In this document: positions 26,637-35,425 of the stretch, one piece after another | Numbering within the stretch: the first letter of the stretch is position 1 | Layout: each line of letters starts with the position of its first letter | Assembly (NCBI RefSeq): GCF_003594935.2 | Contig: NZ_CP043342.1 | Location: 3,906,001-3,970,000, forward strand | Reading direction: 5' to 3' | Length of the DNA: 64,000 nt | DNA from: Enterobacter huaxiensis | Lineage (GTDB): Bacteria; Pseudomonadota; Gammaproteobacteria; Enterobacterales; Enterobacteriaceae | Notes under the pieces: generated by a model | Database searches by the model: none | Told to the model about the DNA's origin: nothing | The model's input: only the letters and a program-made list of their open reading frames with translations | Translations under genes and position numbers: made by a program

Positions 26637-27350
26637 TTAGAGAGCCTGCCTGCGCTCAGAGGTTTGCGCGCCGAAATCGTTGATAGCCGTCCAGGTCACG
26701 GGCCCGCTTGCAGACTGAGGCACGGAGAAAGCCTGCTCGCTGAAGGGCGCAACCATCATTGAAAGCGCACCCGGCAGGTTTTTTGTCTCAACCACCGGAA
26801 CACTTTTGCCGCCTACGGCCAGCTCGCCAAAAGAGACGTAAAAAGGCGTTGGGTTTTTCGCAATAAGCGCGCTGCCCTGACGGCGGAACGTGATTTTTTC
26901 ATAGGCCAGCAGGGCATCCGCTTCTTTCAAATCTGATGGACGCCAGAAAAGCTTCAGGCGCGTCTTCATCGCGAATTGCAGCGTATTCTTGTCCTTAAAA
27001 TCGGGTGATAGCGCGGCGACTGATTTCACATTGGCCAGAAACAGCGACTCCCGGTCTGCCGGCAGATTTTTTTTATCGCCAGTAAAAATAATGTGTAAAA
27101 GCGTCTGGCGATTTTCCTGTAATTTGTAAACCGGAGGCGTAATGATGAAAGGCGCTTTTGCATCATTGGGATAACTCACCCAGCTTTGCACCAGATAACG
27201 AGCATGGGATTCTTTATTTTTCAGCGCAATTTGCACCTCAGTTTTGTTCGAGGGATAAATAATTCGCGTTCCACCAAGAACCACGCTTGCCTGTACCGAA
27301 CAGCACGCAGCAATTAAGGCACCGCATAATAATTTCAATAAATAATTCAT
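26637..27350 (-). CDS. Periplasmic fimbrial chaperone (operon 1)
   Basis: A 237-residue PapD-like chaperone that caps subunits in the periplasm before they reach the usher. The signal peptide ends VQASVVLGGTRIIYP. Family landmarks are VQSWV, FIITPPVYKLQENRQTLLHI (G1 strand donor with alternating hydrophobic residues), LPADRESLFLANV and TRLKLFWRP. The C-terminal domain has TPFYVSFGEL and AINDFGAQT. It is separated from the pilin gene by a hairpin that may limit its transcription. Confidence 0.93.
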   Translation of the reverse strand: MNYLLKLLCGALIAACCSVQASVVLGGTRIIYPSNKTEVQIALKNKESHARYLVQSWVSYPNDAKAPFIITPPVYKLQENRQTLLHIIFTGDKKNLPADRESLFLANVKSVAALSPDFKDKNTLQFAMKTRLKLFWRPSDLKEADALLAYEKITFRRQGSALIAKNPTPFYVSFGELAVGGKSVPVVETKNLPGALSMMVAPFSEQAFSVPQSASGPVTWTAINDFGAQTSERRQAL

Positions 27351-27364
27351 ACCACGTTCCAGAA

Positions 27365-27384
27365 GGCAGCCTTTTCAGGCTGCC
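27365..27384 (-). terminator. Attenuator-like hairpin between pilin and chaperone genes (operon 1)
   Basis: Stem GGCAGCC / GGCTGCC with a TGAAAA loop lies in the 44-base gap after the pilin stop. A weak T run (TTCT) follows, so partial termination or 3'-end protection of the pilin message is plausible. Confidence 0.6.
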
Positions 27385-27394
27385 AGAAAATAAT

Positions 27395-27967
27395 TTAACG
27401 ATATACAACCTCGAACGTCGCGGAGGAAGAATAGTGGCCTGCTGTGGGTTTGGTATCACCAACCTGAATAACCTTCGCGGTGTAGTTAAAGACCGATGCA
27501 GTTTCGCCAGTAGCATCGTTCGCGACATCCGTACCGGCTTCAGGGGTAGAGCCGTTGAAGAGCACATCGCCTTTGGTGCCATTATCATTGCTGACGGTGA
27601 TGCCAACGTTGGTTGCGTTGCCCGCGCCAGAGAGATCGTTCTGGAGGCGTTTATAGGCGGCGTCCGAGGTGGTGCCACTGAACTTAAGGTTCAGTTTGGC
27701 AACCAGCGGGTCGCATTTTTTCACTTCAATCCTGAACGCTTTGGAAGTGCCCACAGATCCATCACCGTTATAGTCGGCAGGATAAGTATCGTCGAATGTG
27801 ACCGTCGACATATTAGAACCTGCACCATCAACATCAATTTCACAGGTATTTGCCACAATTTTACCGGCAAAATTTACCGTGCCGGAATCATTCGCTGCAA
27901 ATACCGGTAGAGAAAGCGCAGCCATAAGCGCGCCGCCCAGCACCGTTGAAACAACATATTTACTCAT
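27395..27967 (-). CDS. Major fimbrial subunit (operon 1)
   Basis: A 190-residue FimA-type pilin. The signal peptide ends SLPVFA. Mature residues GTVNFAGKIVANTCEIDVDG and VKKCDPL hold the conserved Cys pair, and the C-terminus TFEVVYR has the penultimate tyrosine of donor-strand pilins. The frame is open 17 codons upstream, but ATG 27967 has an AAGGAT ribosome-binding sequence. As first gene before an attenuator it should be the most abundant product. Confidence 0.9.
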   Translation of the reverse strand: MSKYVVSTVLGGALMAALSLPVFAANDSGTVNFAGKIVANTCEIDVDGAGSNMSTVTFDDTYPADYNGDGSVGTSKAFRIEVKKCDPLVAKLNLKFSGTTSDAAYKRLQNDLSGAGNATNVGITVSNDNGTKGDVLFNGSTPEAGTDVANDATGETASVFNYTAKVIQVGDTKPTAGHYSSSATFEVVYR

Positions 27968-28228
27968 AACAATATCCTTATATGTGATGATGAAAATATT
28001 CACTCTTGATATATACAAAAATGTAGGGATACCCCTTTAGGAATATCCTGAGAGGCCAGTGAATGTCTGGAAGGGATTTAATCAGATTATTCTTCGCCAA
28101 GTCTACATCACAAAAAGACAATAGCCGCAGTCTCAAGTACAACATCTTGTTTTAGATAAAAAGTCCAAAACTTAATAATTCTACATTTTAAATTTAAAAT
28201 TTTTAAAATATTAACGAATGTAAATATA
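27968..28228. other. AT-rich gap upstream of fimbrial operon 1
   Basis: This region holds the promoter of the minus-strand fimbrial operon and separates it from mrcB. It is markedly AT-rich from 28130 to 28228, with runs of A and T typical of H-NS-bound DNA. I looked for inverted repeats that would mark an invertible phase switch and saw none. Confidence 0.6.
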
Positions 28229-28260
28229 AAAAAGGCCGCTTAATCCTTAAGCGGCCTTTT
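28229..28260 (-). terminator. Terminator of mrcB
   Basis: Stem AAAGGCCGCTTAA / TTAAGCGGCCTTT with a short loop lies just after the mrcB stop. It is symmetric with A and T flanks, so it can act in both directions. Confidence 0.9.
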
Positions 28261-28274
28261 ATTCAGGGTACTAA

Positions 28275-30800
28275 TTAGTTCCCGCCAAACATGTCCTTGA
28301 TCCAGCCAGCGACACCGTCGCTGTCTTTCTTCTCATTCTGCTGCTGGGCCGGCTGCTGCTGCGGCTGCTGCGGCTGAGACGACTGGTCAAACGGGTTGCC
28401 CGTCGGCTGTTCAGGCTGACTCTGCTGGCACAGCGAGTCTGGATTCGTTGTCCAGACAGGCAGGGTGCGCATACCGCCGCCGCAGATGAAGTTACCGGAA
28501 CCATCCACGCCCATATCAACGATATCTTCTGGCGCGACAAGGTTCAGCGGCACCGGAGACTGATTCGCCAGATAGCGCTGGTAAATCGACATCGCCCCGC
28601 TCGCACCGTACAGTTTGGTTGGCTGGTTATTGTCGCGGCCCACCCAGGTAATCACCACTTCGCGGCCATCAATCCCGGCGAACCAGGTATCGACGTTGTT
28701 GTTGGTGGTCCCGGTTTTACCCGCCAGATGCAGGCCAGGATACTTCGCCCCAAGCTGACGGCCCGTACCACGCTGCACAACCTGCTGCATGGTCCACAGC
28801 GTCATGTAGGCTGCCTGTGCTGGTACAGCGCGTTCCGCCTGCGGGAAGCTCTGGTAGAGCACGGAGCCATCTTCCGCAATCACCGACCGCAGTGCAGAGA
28901 GCTGCGCACGGTTACCGCCGCTGGCAATAGTCTGGAACGCCTGCGCCACTTCGATTGGCGTCAGGTTCAGCGCGCCCAGGATCATCGCCGGCACCGGATG
29001 CAGCTGATCTTTCGGTACGCCCAGCTTCTGCCAGGTATCGGTGATGGCCGGCAGGCCCAGCGCCATTCCCAGGTTAACCGTTGGCACGTTCATGGAGCGG
29101 GTTAACGCATCCACCAGCATTACCTGACCGCTGAACTGTTTATCATCGTTCTGCGGAGACCATACCTGGCCGTTAGGCTGACGCAGGGAGATCGGTGCAT
29201 CGGCAATCCAGGTATTGAGACGATACTGGTTTGGCTGGCTCAGCGCGGTCAGATAGGTCGCCGGTTTTGCCAGGGAACCAATCGAACGACGCGCCTGCAT
29301 AGCGCGGTTGTAGCCCGCAAACTGTGGCTCTGCGCCGCCAACCATGGCGCGGACTTCGCCGGTGTTACGGTCAACCACCACCATCGCGGTTTCCAGGTCG
29401 CTCAGCTTGCGCTGTTTTTTAAGAACCGGAATGCCTTCCACCGCGGCTTTTTCTGCGGCGTCCTGCGCCACGGAGTCAAAGGTGGTGAAGATCTTCACGC
29501 CGGAGAGGTCTTTCACCTTGTCACCGAGCTTAGACTGCAGCTCCTGGCGAACCATCTGCATAAACGCAGGCTGCGGAGAGATCACGCCGCCGCGCGGCTG
29601 AACGCCCAGCGGACGCGCGCTCAGCATGTCGTACAGCTCCTGGTCAATCACCTGCTGCTGTTGCAGCAGACGCAGGACGAGGTTACGACGCTCCAGCGCC
29701 AGCTTCGGGTTACGCCACGGGTTGTAGATCGACGCCCCTTTCACCATGCCCACCAGCAGCGCCTGCTGGTCGAGGCTCAGCTCTTCCACCGGACGGCCAA
29801 AGTAGTACAGGCTCGCCAGCGGGAAGCCGCGGATTTCATTATCCCCGCTCTGACCGAGGTACACCTCGTTCATGTACAGCTCAAGAATACGATCCTTGCT
29901 GTAACGGGCATCCATCAGTACGGCCATGTACGCTTCGTTGGCTTTACGCCAGTAGGAGCGCTCGCTGGAGAGGAACAGGTTCTTCACCAGCTGCTGGGTC
30001 AGCGTACTTGCCCCCTGCACCGTGCGCCCCGCCGTCAGGTTCGCCAGCACCGCACGGCCAATAGAGTAAAGGCTGATGCCGTCGTGCTCGTAGAAGTGAC
30101 GGTCTTCGGTTGCCAGCAGGGTATCGACCAGCAGGTCCGGGAAGCCGTTACGCGCCACGAACAGGCGCTGCTCGCCGTTAGCCGACGACAGCATGGTGAT
30201 CAGCCGCGGATCGAGACGGAAGAAACCGAACTGGCGGTTATTATCCATGTTCTCGATAGTATCCAGACGATCGCCATCGAAGGTCAGACGCGCGCGCACC
30301 TGCCCCTCTTTGCTGTCCGGGAAATCGAACGGACGGCGGATCATCTCAATGCTTTTTGCCTGCACGGTAAATTCGCCAGGACGCGTCATCTTCGTGACCT
30401 GACGATACTGCGTGGCCTGCAGCAGTTTCACCATCTCGTTCTTGCTGATGGACATCTCTGGCTCAAGGTTCACCATACGGCCATAAACCGCCGCAGGTAG
30501 CTGCCAGACTTTTCCGTCAATACGGCTGCGGATCTTCTGATCCAGATAGACGCCGTAAATGGCGATCAGCACGACAAAAATAATAAACAGCTTCAGCAGC
30601 AGCCAGAACCAGCCGCGCTTCCCACGAGGCTTGCGCCCTTTGCCTTTCCCTTTCCGCGGCATCGGTTCTTCATCCTCATCATCGTCTTCGTAGTCATCGT
30701 CATAGTCCTCATCTCTGAGTCGACGACGGCTCACCTTTTCTTTTGCCGGACGCGTTGGTTTTCCCTTACGTCCTATTGGCTCGCGGTCATTCCCCGCCAT
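28275..30800 (-). CDS. mrcB: Penicillin-binding protein 1B
   Basis: PBP1B polymerises and cross-links peptidoglycan. The protein is 841 residues. A charged cytoplasmic N-terminus (acidic DYDDDYEDDDEDEE followed by basic KGKGKGRKPRGKRG) leads to one membrane helix. The glycosyltransferase glutamate is residue 232 in ATEDRHFYEHDG. The transpeptidase motifs are Ser509 in SLAK, SMN in TRSMNVP, and KTGTT. The C-terminus is a Gln/Pro-rich tail (QSSQPQQPQQQPAQQQ) as in E. coli. ATG 30800 with a GGAG ribosome-binding sequence gives MAGNDREPIGRKGKP, the known start. Confidence 0.97.
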   Translation of the reverse strand: MAGNDREPIGRKGKPTRPAKEKVSRRRLRDEDYDDDYEDDDEDEEPMPRKGKGKGRKPRGKRGWFWLLLKLFIIFVVLIAIYGVYLDQKIRSRIDGKVWQLPAAVYGRMVNLEPEMSISKNEMVKLLQATQYRQVTKMTRPGEFTVQAKSIEMIRRPFDFPDSKEGQVRARLTFDGDRLDTIENMDNNRQFGFFRLDPRLITMLSSANGEQRLFVARNGFPDLLVDTLLATEDRHFYEHDGISLYSIGRAVLANLTAGRTVQGASTLTQQLVKNLFLSSERSYWRKANEAYMAVLMDARYSKDRILELYMNEVYLGQSGDNEIRGFPLASLYYFGRPVEELSLDQQALLVGMVKGASIYNPWRNPKLALERRNLVLRLLQQQQVIDQELYDMLSARPLGVQPRGGVISPQPAFMQMVRQELQSKLGDKVKDLSGVKIFTTFDSVAQDAAEKAAVEGIPVLKKQRKLSDLETAMVVVDRNTGEVRAMVGGAEPQFAGYNRAMQARRSIGSLAKPATYLTALSQPNQYRLNTWIADAPISLRQPNGQVWSPQNDDKQFSGQVMLVDALTRSMNVPTVNLGMALGLPAITDTWQKLGVPKDQLHPVPAMILGALNLTPIEVAQAFQTIASGGNRAQLSALRSVIAEDGSVLYQSFPQAERAVPAQAAYMTLWTMQQVVQRGTGRQLGAKYPGLHLAGKTGTTNNNVDTWFAGIDGREVVITWVGRDNNQPTKLYGASGAMSIYQRYLANQSPVPLNLVAPEDIVDMGVDGSGNFICGGGMRTLPVWTTNPDSLCQQSQPEQPTGNPFDQSSQPQQPQQQPAQQQNEKKDSDGVAGWIKDMFGGN

Positions 30801-30889
30801 GCTTTTTCTCCGCAACATTCAGGCGCAAAGGCCAGATTTTCTTATCTTTCACAGGACAGTGAAAGAAGAAATCTCTCAAAATTGGTTTT

Positions 30890-30937
30890 CTCCCTCTCCC
30901 CGTGGGAGAGGGCCGGGGTGAGGGCATCAGGCCGCAC
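30890..30937 (+). repeat. Intergenic palindromic repeat, copy 4
   Basis: A full-length member of the repeat family between hrpB and mrcB (both minus strand). Its tail is extended by two further 14-bp copies, described separately. Confidence 0.85.
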
Positions 30938-30970
30938 AGCCTAGGCCGTACAGTCCAGGCCGCACTCCCC
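30929..30970 (+). repeat. Three 14-bp tandem units at the end of repeat copy 4
   Basis: The units AGGCCGCACAGCCT, AGGCCGTACAGTCC and AGGCCGCACTCCCC follow one another with a 14-base period. The first overlaps the tail of copy 4. They end 14 bases before the hrpB stop codon. Confidence 0.7.
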
Positions 30971-30983
30971 TCTTTCACCTAAC

Positions 30984-33413
30984 TTACGAATACTTCTTCG
31001 TCCGCCGCGTTGGCGCCGTGTTCGCCGGGTCGTCCGGCCAAACGTGTTTGGGATACCGCCCTTTCATCTCTTTTTGCACGTCCCGGTAGCTTCCGGCCCA
31101 GAACGCCCCCAGATCGCGGGTAATTTGCAGCGGCCGATGGGCGGGAGACAACAGCTCCAGTACCAGCGGCACGCGCCCTTCCGCAATGGAAGGCGTGGTT
31201 GCCTCACCAAACATCTCCTGCATTCTTACCGCCAGCGCCGGAGGGTTATCCTCGTGATAACGAACGGCAATCCGGCTTCCGGTCGGCACAGTGTAATGCC
31301 CTGGCAGTTCACTATCCAGACGTTGACGTAATGACCAGTCCAGTAAATTCTGTAACGCAACCTTAACATCAAGCGCTTTCAGCGCCCTCAGCGAGTGTAC
31401 GCCGCTCATTTGCGGCAGCAGCCACTGCTCAAGCGTTGCAAGCAGCGTCTCATCATCCACCGCTGGCCAGGCATATTCCGGCAGCCACTTAGCGGCGCAG
31501 TGCAGACGAATGCGGTACTGCTCGGCCTCCGGCGTCCAGTTCAGGACGCTTAGCCCTTTTTCCCGGATGCCGTTCAGCATCGCCTGGTGTAACTCTTCTT
31601 CCGACGGCTTCGCCAGCGGCTTCGTCAACAGGGTCAGTTTGCCAATCTGGCGGCGGCGAAACGCTTTCAGCGTTCCCTGAGCATCGTCCCATTCCACGAT
31701 GTCGGACTGCTGAATCAGCTGCGGGCAGGCGCGCGTCAGGGCATCAATATCCACGGCGATCGCCTGCAGGATACGCGCGTCCGGGGCATGGCTGCCCTGC
31801 AGCAAAAGCGGCGCGATCAGCCACTCGTGCCGCGTCAGCGCGTCGTCACTGTCCAGCATCGCGCCCATACCGTTTGCCAGCTGATAACGGCCGTCTACGC
31901 CGCGCCGACGCGCGATCCTGTCCGGAAACGCCCCGGCCAGCAGGGCGGCAATCTTGTCGCTGTCAGGGGAGCCGCCACGGCTGTTAAGCCGTCTGCTAAG
32001 CTGTTGCGCCCGCTGCTGCCAGTTGCTCTGGCTGCGAGAGAATGCCTGCGCCAGATCGCTGCTTCCACCGCGCGGGGGCTCCTCAAGGATAGCCGCCAGT
32101 TTTGCCGCCGTGGCAATTTCGTCTTCGCCCTTTGCCGACAGCAGCATCGCCGCAAGGCGGGGGTCATTGCCCAGCGCGGCCATTTTCTGCCCGCGCGATG
32201 ACAGCCTTTCACCGTCTAACGCACCAAGCAGGCCGAGCAGCGTACGCGCCGCAGCGAGGTTGACGGCGGGCGGTGGGGTAAGCCAGGTCAGCTGAGCCGG
32301 ATCAGGGCAGCCCCACTGCAAAAGGTCCATCATCAGGCCGGACAGGTCGCTTTGTAAAATCTCAGGGGTACTCTGCTGCGCTGCGCGTTCCGCCTGCTCC
32401 GCGCTGGTTAAGTGCAGGCAGATACCGGGCTCAAGACGCCCCGCGCGGCCTGCACGCTGCACCATTGACGCCTGGCTGATACGCTGCGTAATCAGCCTGG
32501 TCAGCCCGGTGCGCGGGTCAAAGCTGGCCACCCTCTCCTGCGCGCTGTCAACCACCAGGCGAATGCCTTCGATGGTCAAGCTGGTTTCTGCAATATTGGT
32601 CGCCAGTACCACCTTACGCTGCCCTTCTGGCGCGGGAAGAATGGCTTTACGCTGGTCACCCAGCGACAGCGCGCCGTAGAGGGGGCAAAGCACCACGTCG
32701 CTGCCGACGCGGGCAGCAAGCTGCTCCTGCACGCGCTGAATCTCACCCACGCCGGGCAAAAACAGCAGCAGCGAGCCGGGCTCCTGACGCAGCAGCTCGG
32801 CTGTCGCAATGGCGACGGCTTCGTCAAAACGCTGATGGGATGAAAGCGTCTGGTAGCGACGTTCGACCGGGAACGCCCGTCCTTCTGAGGAGATAACCGG
32901 GGCATCAGGTAAAGCCTGCTGCAGGCGCTCGTTATCGAGTGTCGCCGACATGATCAGCAGCCGGAGGTCGTCTCGCAGGCCCTGCTGAACGTCCAGCAGC
33001 AGCGCCAGCGCCAGATCCGCCTGCAGGCTGCGCTCGTGAAATTCATCCAGAATCACCAGCCCGACGCCCGTCAGCTCCGGGTCGTTTTGCAGCATCCGGG
33101 TGAGAATGCCCTCGGTCACTACTTCAAGGCGCGTTGCCGGGCCGACGCAGGTTTCCGCCCGCATCCGGTAGCCCACCGTCTCGCCGGGCTTTTCATTCAG
33201 CAGCTCCGCCAGGCGCTGCGCCACGTTACGCGCCGCCAGCCTGCGCGGCTCGAGCAGGATGATTTTCCCGTTGATATTGCCGTCTTTCAGGATCTGCAGC
33301 GGTAGCCAGGTGGATTTACCGGCTCCCGTAGGGGCATTCAGCAAAACCTGCGGGGCATTGTGTAAGGCTGCGAGAAGTTCAGGAAGGACGACGGCGACCG
33401 GCAATGAGGACAC
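30984..33413 (-). CDS. hrpB: ATP-dependent RNA helicase HrpB
   Basis: HrpB is a DEAH-box helicase of unclear role, cytoplasmic. The protein is 809 residues if it starts at GTG 33413, the same length as E. coli HrpB, with GGAGCTGTTA just upstream. Motif I is APTGAGKST, motif Ia LEPRRLAARNVA, motif II DEFHER, motif III MSATLD, and motif VI QRAGRAGRLEPG. The C-terminal HrpB-specific region ends RYPKHVWPDDPANTAPTRRTKKYS. The open frame continues 15 codons upstream to a possible alternative start. It is divergent from thpR. Confidence 0.95.
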   Translation of the reverse strand: MSSLPVAVVLPELLAALHNAPQVLLNAPTGAGKSTWLPLQILKDGNINGKIILLEPRRLAARNVAQRLAELLNEKPGETVGYRMRAETCVGPATRLEVVTEGILTRMLQNDPELTGVGLVILDEFHERSLQADLALALLLDVQQGLRDDLRLLIMSATLDNERLQQALPDAPVISSEGRAFPVERRYQTLSSHQRFDEAVAIATAELLRQEPGSLLLFLPGVGEIQRVQEQLAARVGSDVVLCPLYGALSLGDQRKAILPAPEGQRKVVLATNIAETSLTIEGIRLVVDSAQERVASFDPRTGLTRLITQRISQASMVQRAGRAGRLEPGICLHLTSAEQAERAAQQSTPEILQSDLSGLMMDLLQWGCPDPAQLTWLTPPPAVNLAAARTLLGLLGALDGERLSSRGQKMAALGNDPRLAAMLLSAKGEDEIATAAKLAAILEEPPRGGSSDLAQAFSRSQSNWQQRAQQLSRRLNSRGGSPDSDKIAALLAGAFPDRIARRRGVDGRYQLANGMGAMLDSDDALTRHEWLIAPLLLQGSHAPDARILQAIAVDIDALTRACPQLIQQSDIVEWDDAQGTLKAFRRRQIGKLTLLTKPLAKPSEEELHQAMLNGIREKGLSVLNWTPEAEQYRIRLHCAAKWLPEYAWPAVDDETLLATLEQWLLPQMSGVHSLRALKALDVKVALQNLLDWSLRQRLDSELPGHYTVPTGSRIAVRYHEDNPPALAVRMQEMFGEATTPSIAEGRVPLVLELLSPAHRPLQITRDLGAFWAGSYRDVQKEMKGRYPKHVWPDDPANTAPTRRTKKYS

Positions 33414-33486
33414 TAACAGCTCCAGAGGGTTAACATTAGTCGGCGTACATTGTAGCATCGGCGCATATCATTACCGAGTCCCCCGT

Positions 33487-34041
33487 ATGTCTGAGTCGAA
33501 ACGGCTATTTTTTGCCATAGAACTGCCCGCCCCCCTTCAGCGGAAAATTGTCCGCTGGCGCGCGGAACATTTTCCGTCGGAAGCGGGCCGCCCTGTTGCC
33601 GCAGCGAATATGCATCTGACGCTGGCCTTTTTGGGCGACGTCAGCGCTGAAAAACAGCGCGCCCTGGCGTCAATGGCCGGACGCATTTCCCAGCCGGGGT
33701 TTACGCTCAACCTTGACGACGCCGGACAGTGGCTGCGCTCTCGCGTAGTCTGGCTAGGGACGCGACAGCCGCCGCGCGGCGTGCTGCAGCTTGCCAACAT
33801 GCTCCGCGCTCAGGCGGCACGCAGCGGCTGCTACCAGAGCCCGCAGCCGTTTCATCCTCATATCACCCTGTTGCGCGATGCGGGCCAGGCGGTTGCCATT
33901 CCGCCCCCCGGGTTTCACTGGTCCTTTTCGGTGAAAGAGTTCGCGCTTTATGAATCTGTCTTTGCGAAAGGACGCACCCGATACACGCCGCTACAGCGCT
34001 GGTCGCTGGGCGACGCTATAAGGAATTCCGATGAAGTTTAG
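33487..34041 (+). CDS. thpR: RNA 2',3'-cyclic phosphodiesterase
   Basis: ThpR (formerly LigT) opens 2',3'-cyclic phosphate RNA ends and can reversibly join tRNA halves in vitro. The protein is 184 residues. The two HxTx catalytic motifs are HLTLAFLG and HITLLRDA. The start MSESKRLFFAIELPAPL is chosen by family match; the open frame begins far upstream inside hrpB. The last 11 bases overlap the sfsA start. It is slightly longer than the E. coli protein, with an extra GDAIRNSDEV end. Confidence 0.93.
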   Translation: MSESKRLFFAIELPAPLQRKIVRWRAEHFPSEAGRPVAAANMHLTLAFLGDVSAEKQRALASMAGRISQPGFTLNLDDAGQWLRSRVVWLGTRQPPRGVLQLANMLRAQAARSGCYQSPQPFHPHITLLRDAGQAVAIPPPGFHWSFSVKEFALYESVFAKGRTRYTPLQRWSLGDAIRNSDEV

Positions 34042-34735
34042 TCCTGCCCTGCAGCACGCCACGCTGGTCCAACGCTACAAACGCTTCCTTGCCGACGTGA
34101 TCACGCCCGAGGGCGAACAGCTCACGCTGCACTGCCCCAACACCGGTGCCATGACCGGCTGTGCCACGCCGGGTGACAGGGTCTGGTATTCAACATCAGA
34201 AAATACTAAACGCAAATACCCCCACACCTGGGAAATGACCGAGACGCAAAACGGAGCATTTATTTGTGTGAATACCCTGCGCGCAAATCAGCTGGTTAAG
34301 GAAGCTCTGACCAACGGCTCAATACCCGAACTGGTAGGTTACGGTACGCATAAATGCGAAGTGAAATATGGCGATGAAGGCAGCAGAATTGACTTTATGC
34401 TACAGGCGGAAGACCGGCCTGAGTGCTATATTGAAGTAAAATCAGTGACGTTAGCGGAACAGGAAAACGGCTTCTTTCCGGATGCGGTAACGCTACGTGG
34501 GCAGAAGCATCTGCGGGAGCTGATGAGTGTTGCGGCGGCGGGCAAACGCGCCGTATTGCTGTTTGCCGTTTTGCACTCAGCTATAGAGCGATTTTCTCCC
34601 GCCCGCCATATCGATCCTAAATACGCGCAATTGTTGAATGAGGCACAAAAGCATGGGGTAGAGGTTTTCGCTTATAAAGCGGAACTTTCTGCCGATAATA
34701 TGACTCTGAGATCCTCTCTTCCCATTGTCTTATAA
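34031..34735 (+). CDS. sfsA: Sugar fermentation stimulation protein SfsA
   Basis: SfsA is a 234-residue cytoplasmic protein, originally found to stimulate maltose metabolism when overproduced; it binds DNA and has a nuclease-like core. Visible family features are LHCPNTGAMTGCATPG, KRKYPHTWE, and CYIEVKSVTLAE, with the Glu-x-Lys of a restriction-endonuclease-like fold. Its start overlaps thpR by 11 bases, so the two form an operon. Confidence 0.94.
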   Translation: MKFSPALQHATLVQRYKRFLADVITPEGEQLTLHCPNTGAMTGCATPGDRVWYSTSENTKRKYPHTWEMTETQNGAFICVNTLRANQLVKEALTNGSIPELVGYGTHKCEVKYGDEGSRIDFMLQAEDRPECYIEVKSVTLAEQENGFFPDAVTLRGQKHLRELMSVAAAGKRAVLLFAVLHSAIERFSPARHIDPKYAQLLNEAQKHGVEVFAYKAELSADNMTLRSSLPIVL

Positions 34736-34911
34736 GGGATTAGACGATTGACGATAAAGTGTTCTGGCCGCGTGCGCAAATACGCTTTTCCTCACAGGCT
34801 TGTCAAGTGTTACGTTTAGCTAATTGCCTTAAGGAAAAGCATCTGCTATTTATAGCGACCTGATTTTTCCCCCAACACGGGGATCGATAGTGCGTGTTAA
34901 GGAGAAGCAAC

Positions 34912-35367
34912 ATGCAAGAAGGGCAAAACCGTAAAACATCGTCCCTGAGTATTCTCGCCATCGCTGGGGTGGAGCCGTATCAAGAGAAGCCGGGCGAAGA
35001 GTATATGAACGAAGCCCAGCTGTCGCACTTCAGGCGTATTCTTGAAGCATGGCGTAATCAACTTAGGGATGAAGTCGATCGCACCGTTACACATATGCAG
35101 GATGAAGCTGCAAACTTCCCGGACCCGGTAGACCGTGCCGCTCAGGAAGAAGAGTTCAGCCTCGAACTGCGTAACCGTGACCGCGAGCGCAAGCTGATTA
35201 AAAAGATCGAGAAAACGCTGAAAAAGGTCGAGGACGAAGATTTTGGCTACTGCGAATCCTGCGGTGTTGAAATCGGTATTCGTCGTCTGGAAGCGCGTCC
35301 AACCGCCGATCTCTGTATCGACTGTAAAACGCTGGCTGAAATCCGCGAAAAACAGATGGCCGGTTAA
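34912..35367 (+). CDS. dksA: RNA polymerase-binding transcription factor DksA
   Basis: DksA enters the secondary channel of RNA polymerase and works with ppGpp to control rRNA and amino-acid promoters. The protein is 151 residues. The coiled coil carries the tip residues in FPDPVDRAAQEEEF. The four-cysteine zinc finger is CESCG and CIDC near residues 114-138. ATG 34912 has a TAAGGAG ribosome-binding sequence; an in-frame upstream start is rejected. gluQ follows after a terminator, as in E. coli. Confidence 0.97.
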   Translation: MQEGQNRKTSSLSILAIAGVEPYQEKPGEEYMNEAQLSHFRRILEAWRNQLRDEVDRTVTHMQDEAANFPDPVDRAAQEEEFSLELRNRDRERKLIKKIEKTLKKVEDEDFGYCESCGVEIGIRRLEARPTADLCIDCKTLAEIREKQMAG

Positions 35368-35390
35368 TACCGCTCTGTCTACACACGTTA

Positions 35391-35412
35391 AAGGCGGGAG
35401 ACTCTCCCGCCT
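35391..35412 (+). terminator. Terminator between dksA and gluQ
   Basis: Stem AAGGCGGGAGA / CTCTCCCGCCTT followed by GTTA. It lies 14 bases before the gluQ start, so gluQ is likely expressed by read-through. Confidence 0.8.
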
Positions 35413-35425
35413 TGTTACAGTGACT

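Noticed and set aside
27968..28228. Possible invertible phase-variation switch upstream of fimbrial operon 1
   Set aside because: No inverted repeat pair of suitable length was seen, and no recombinase gene is nearby.
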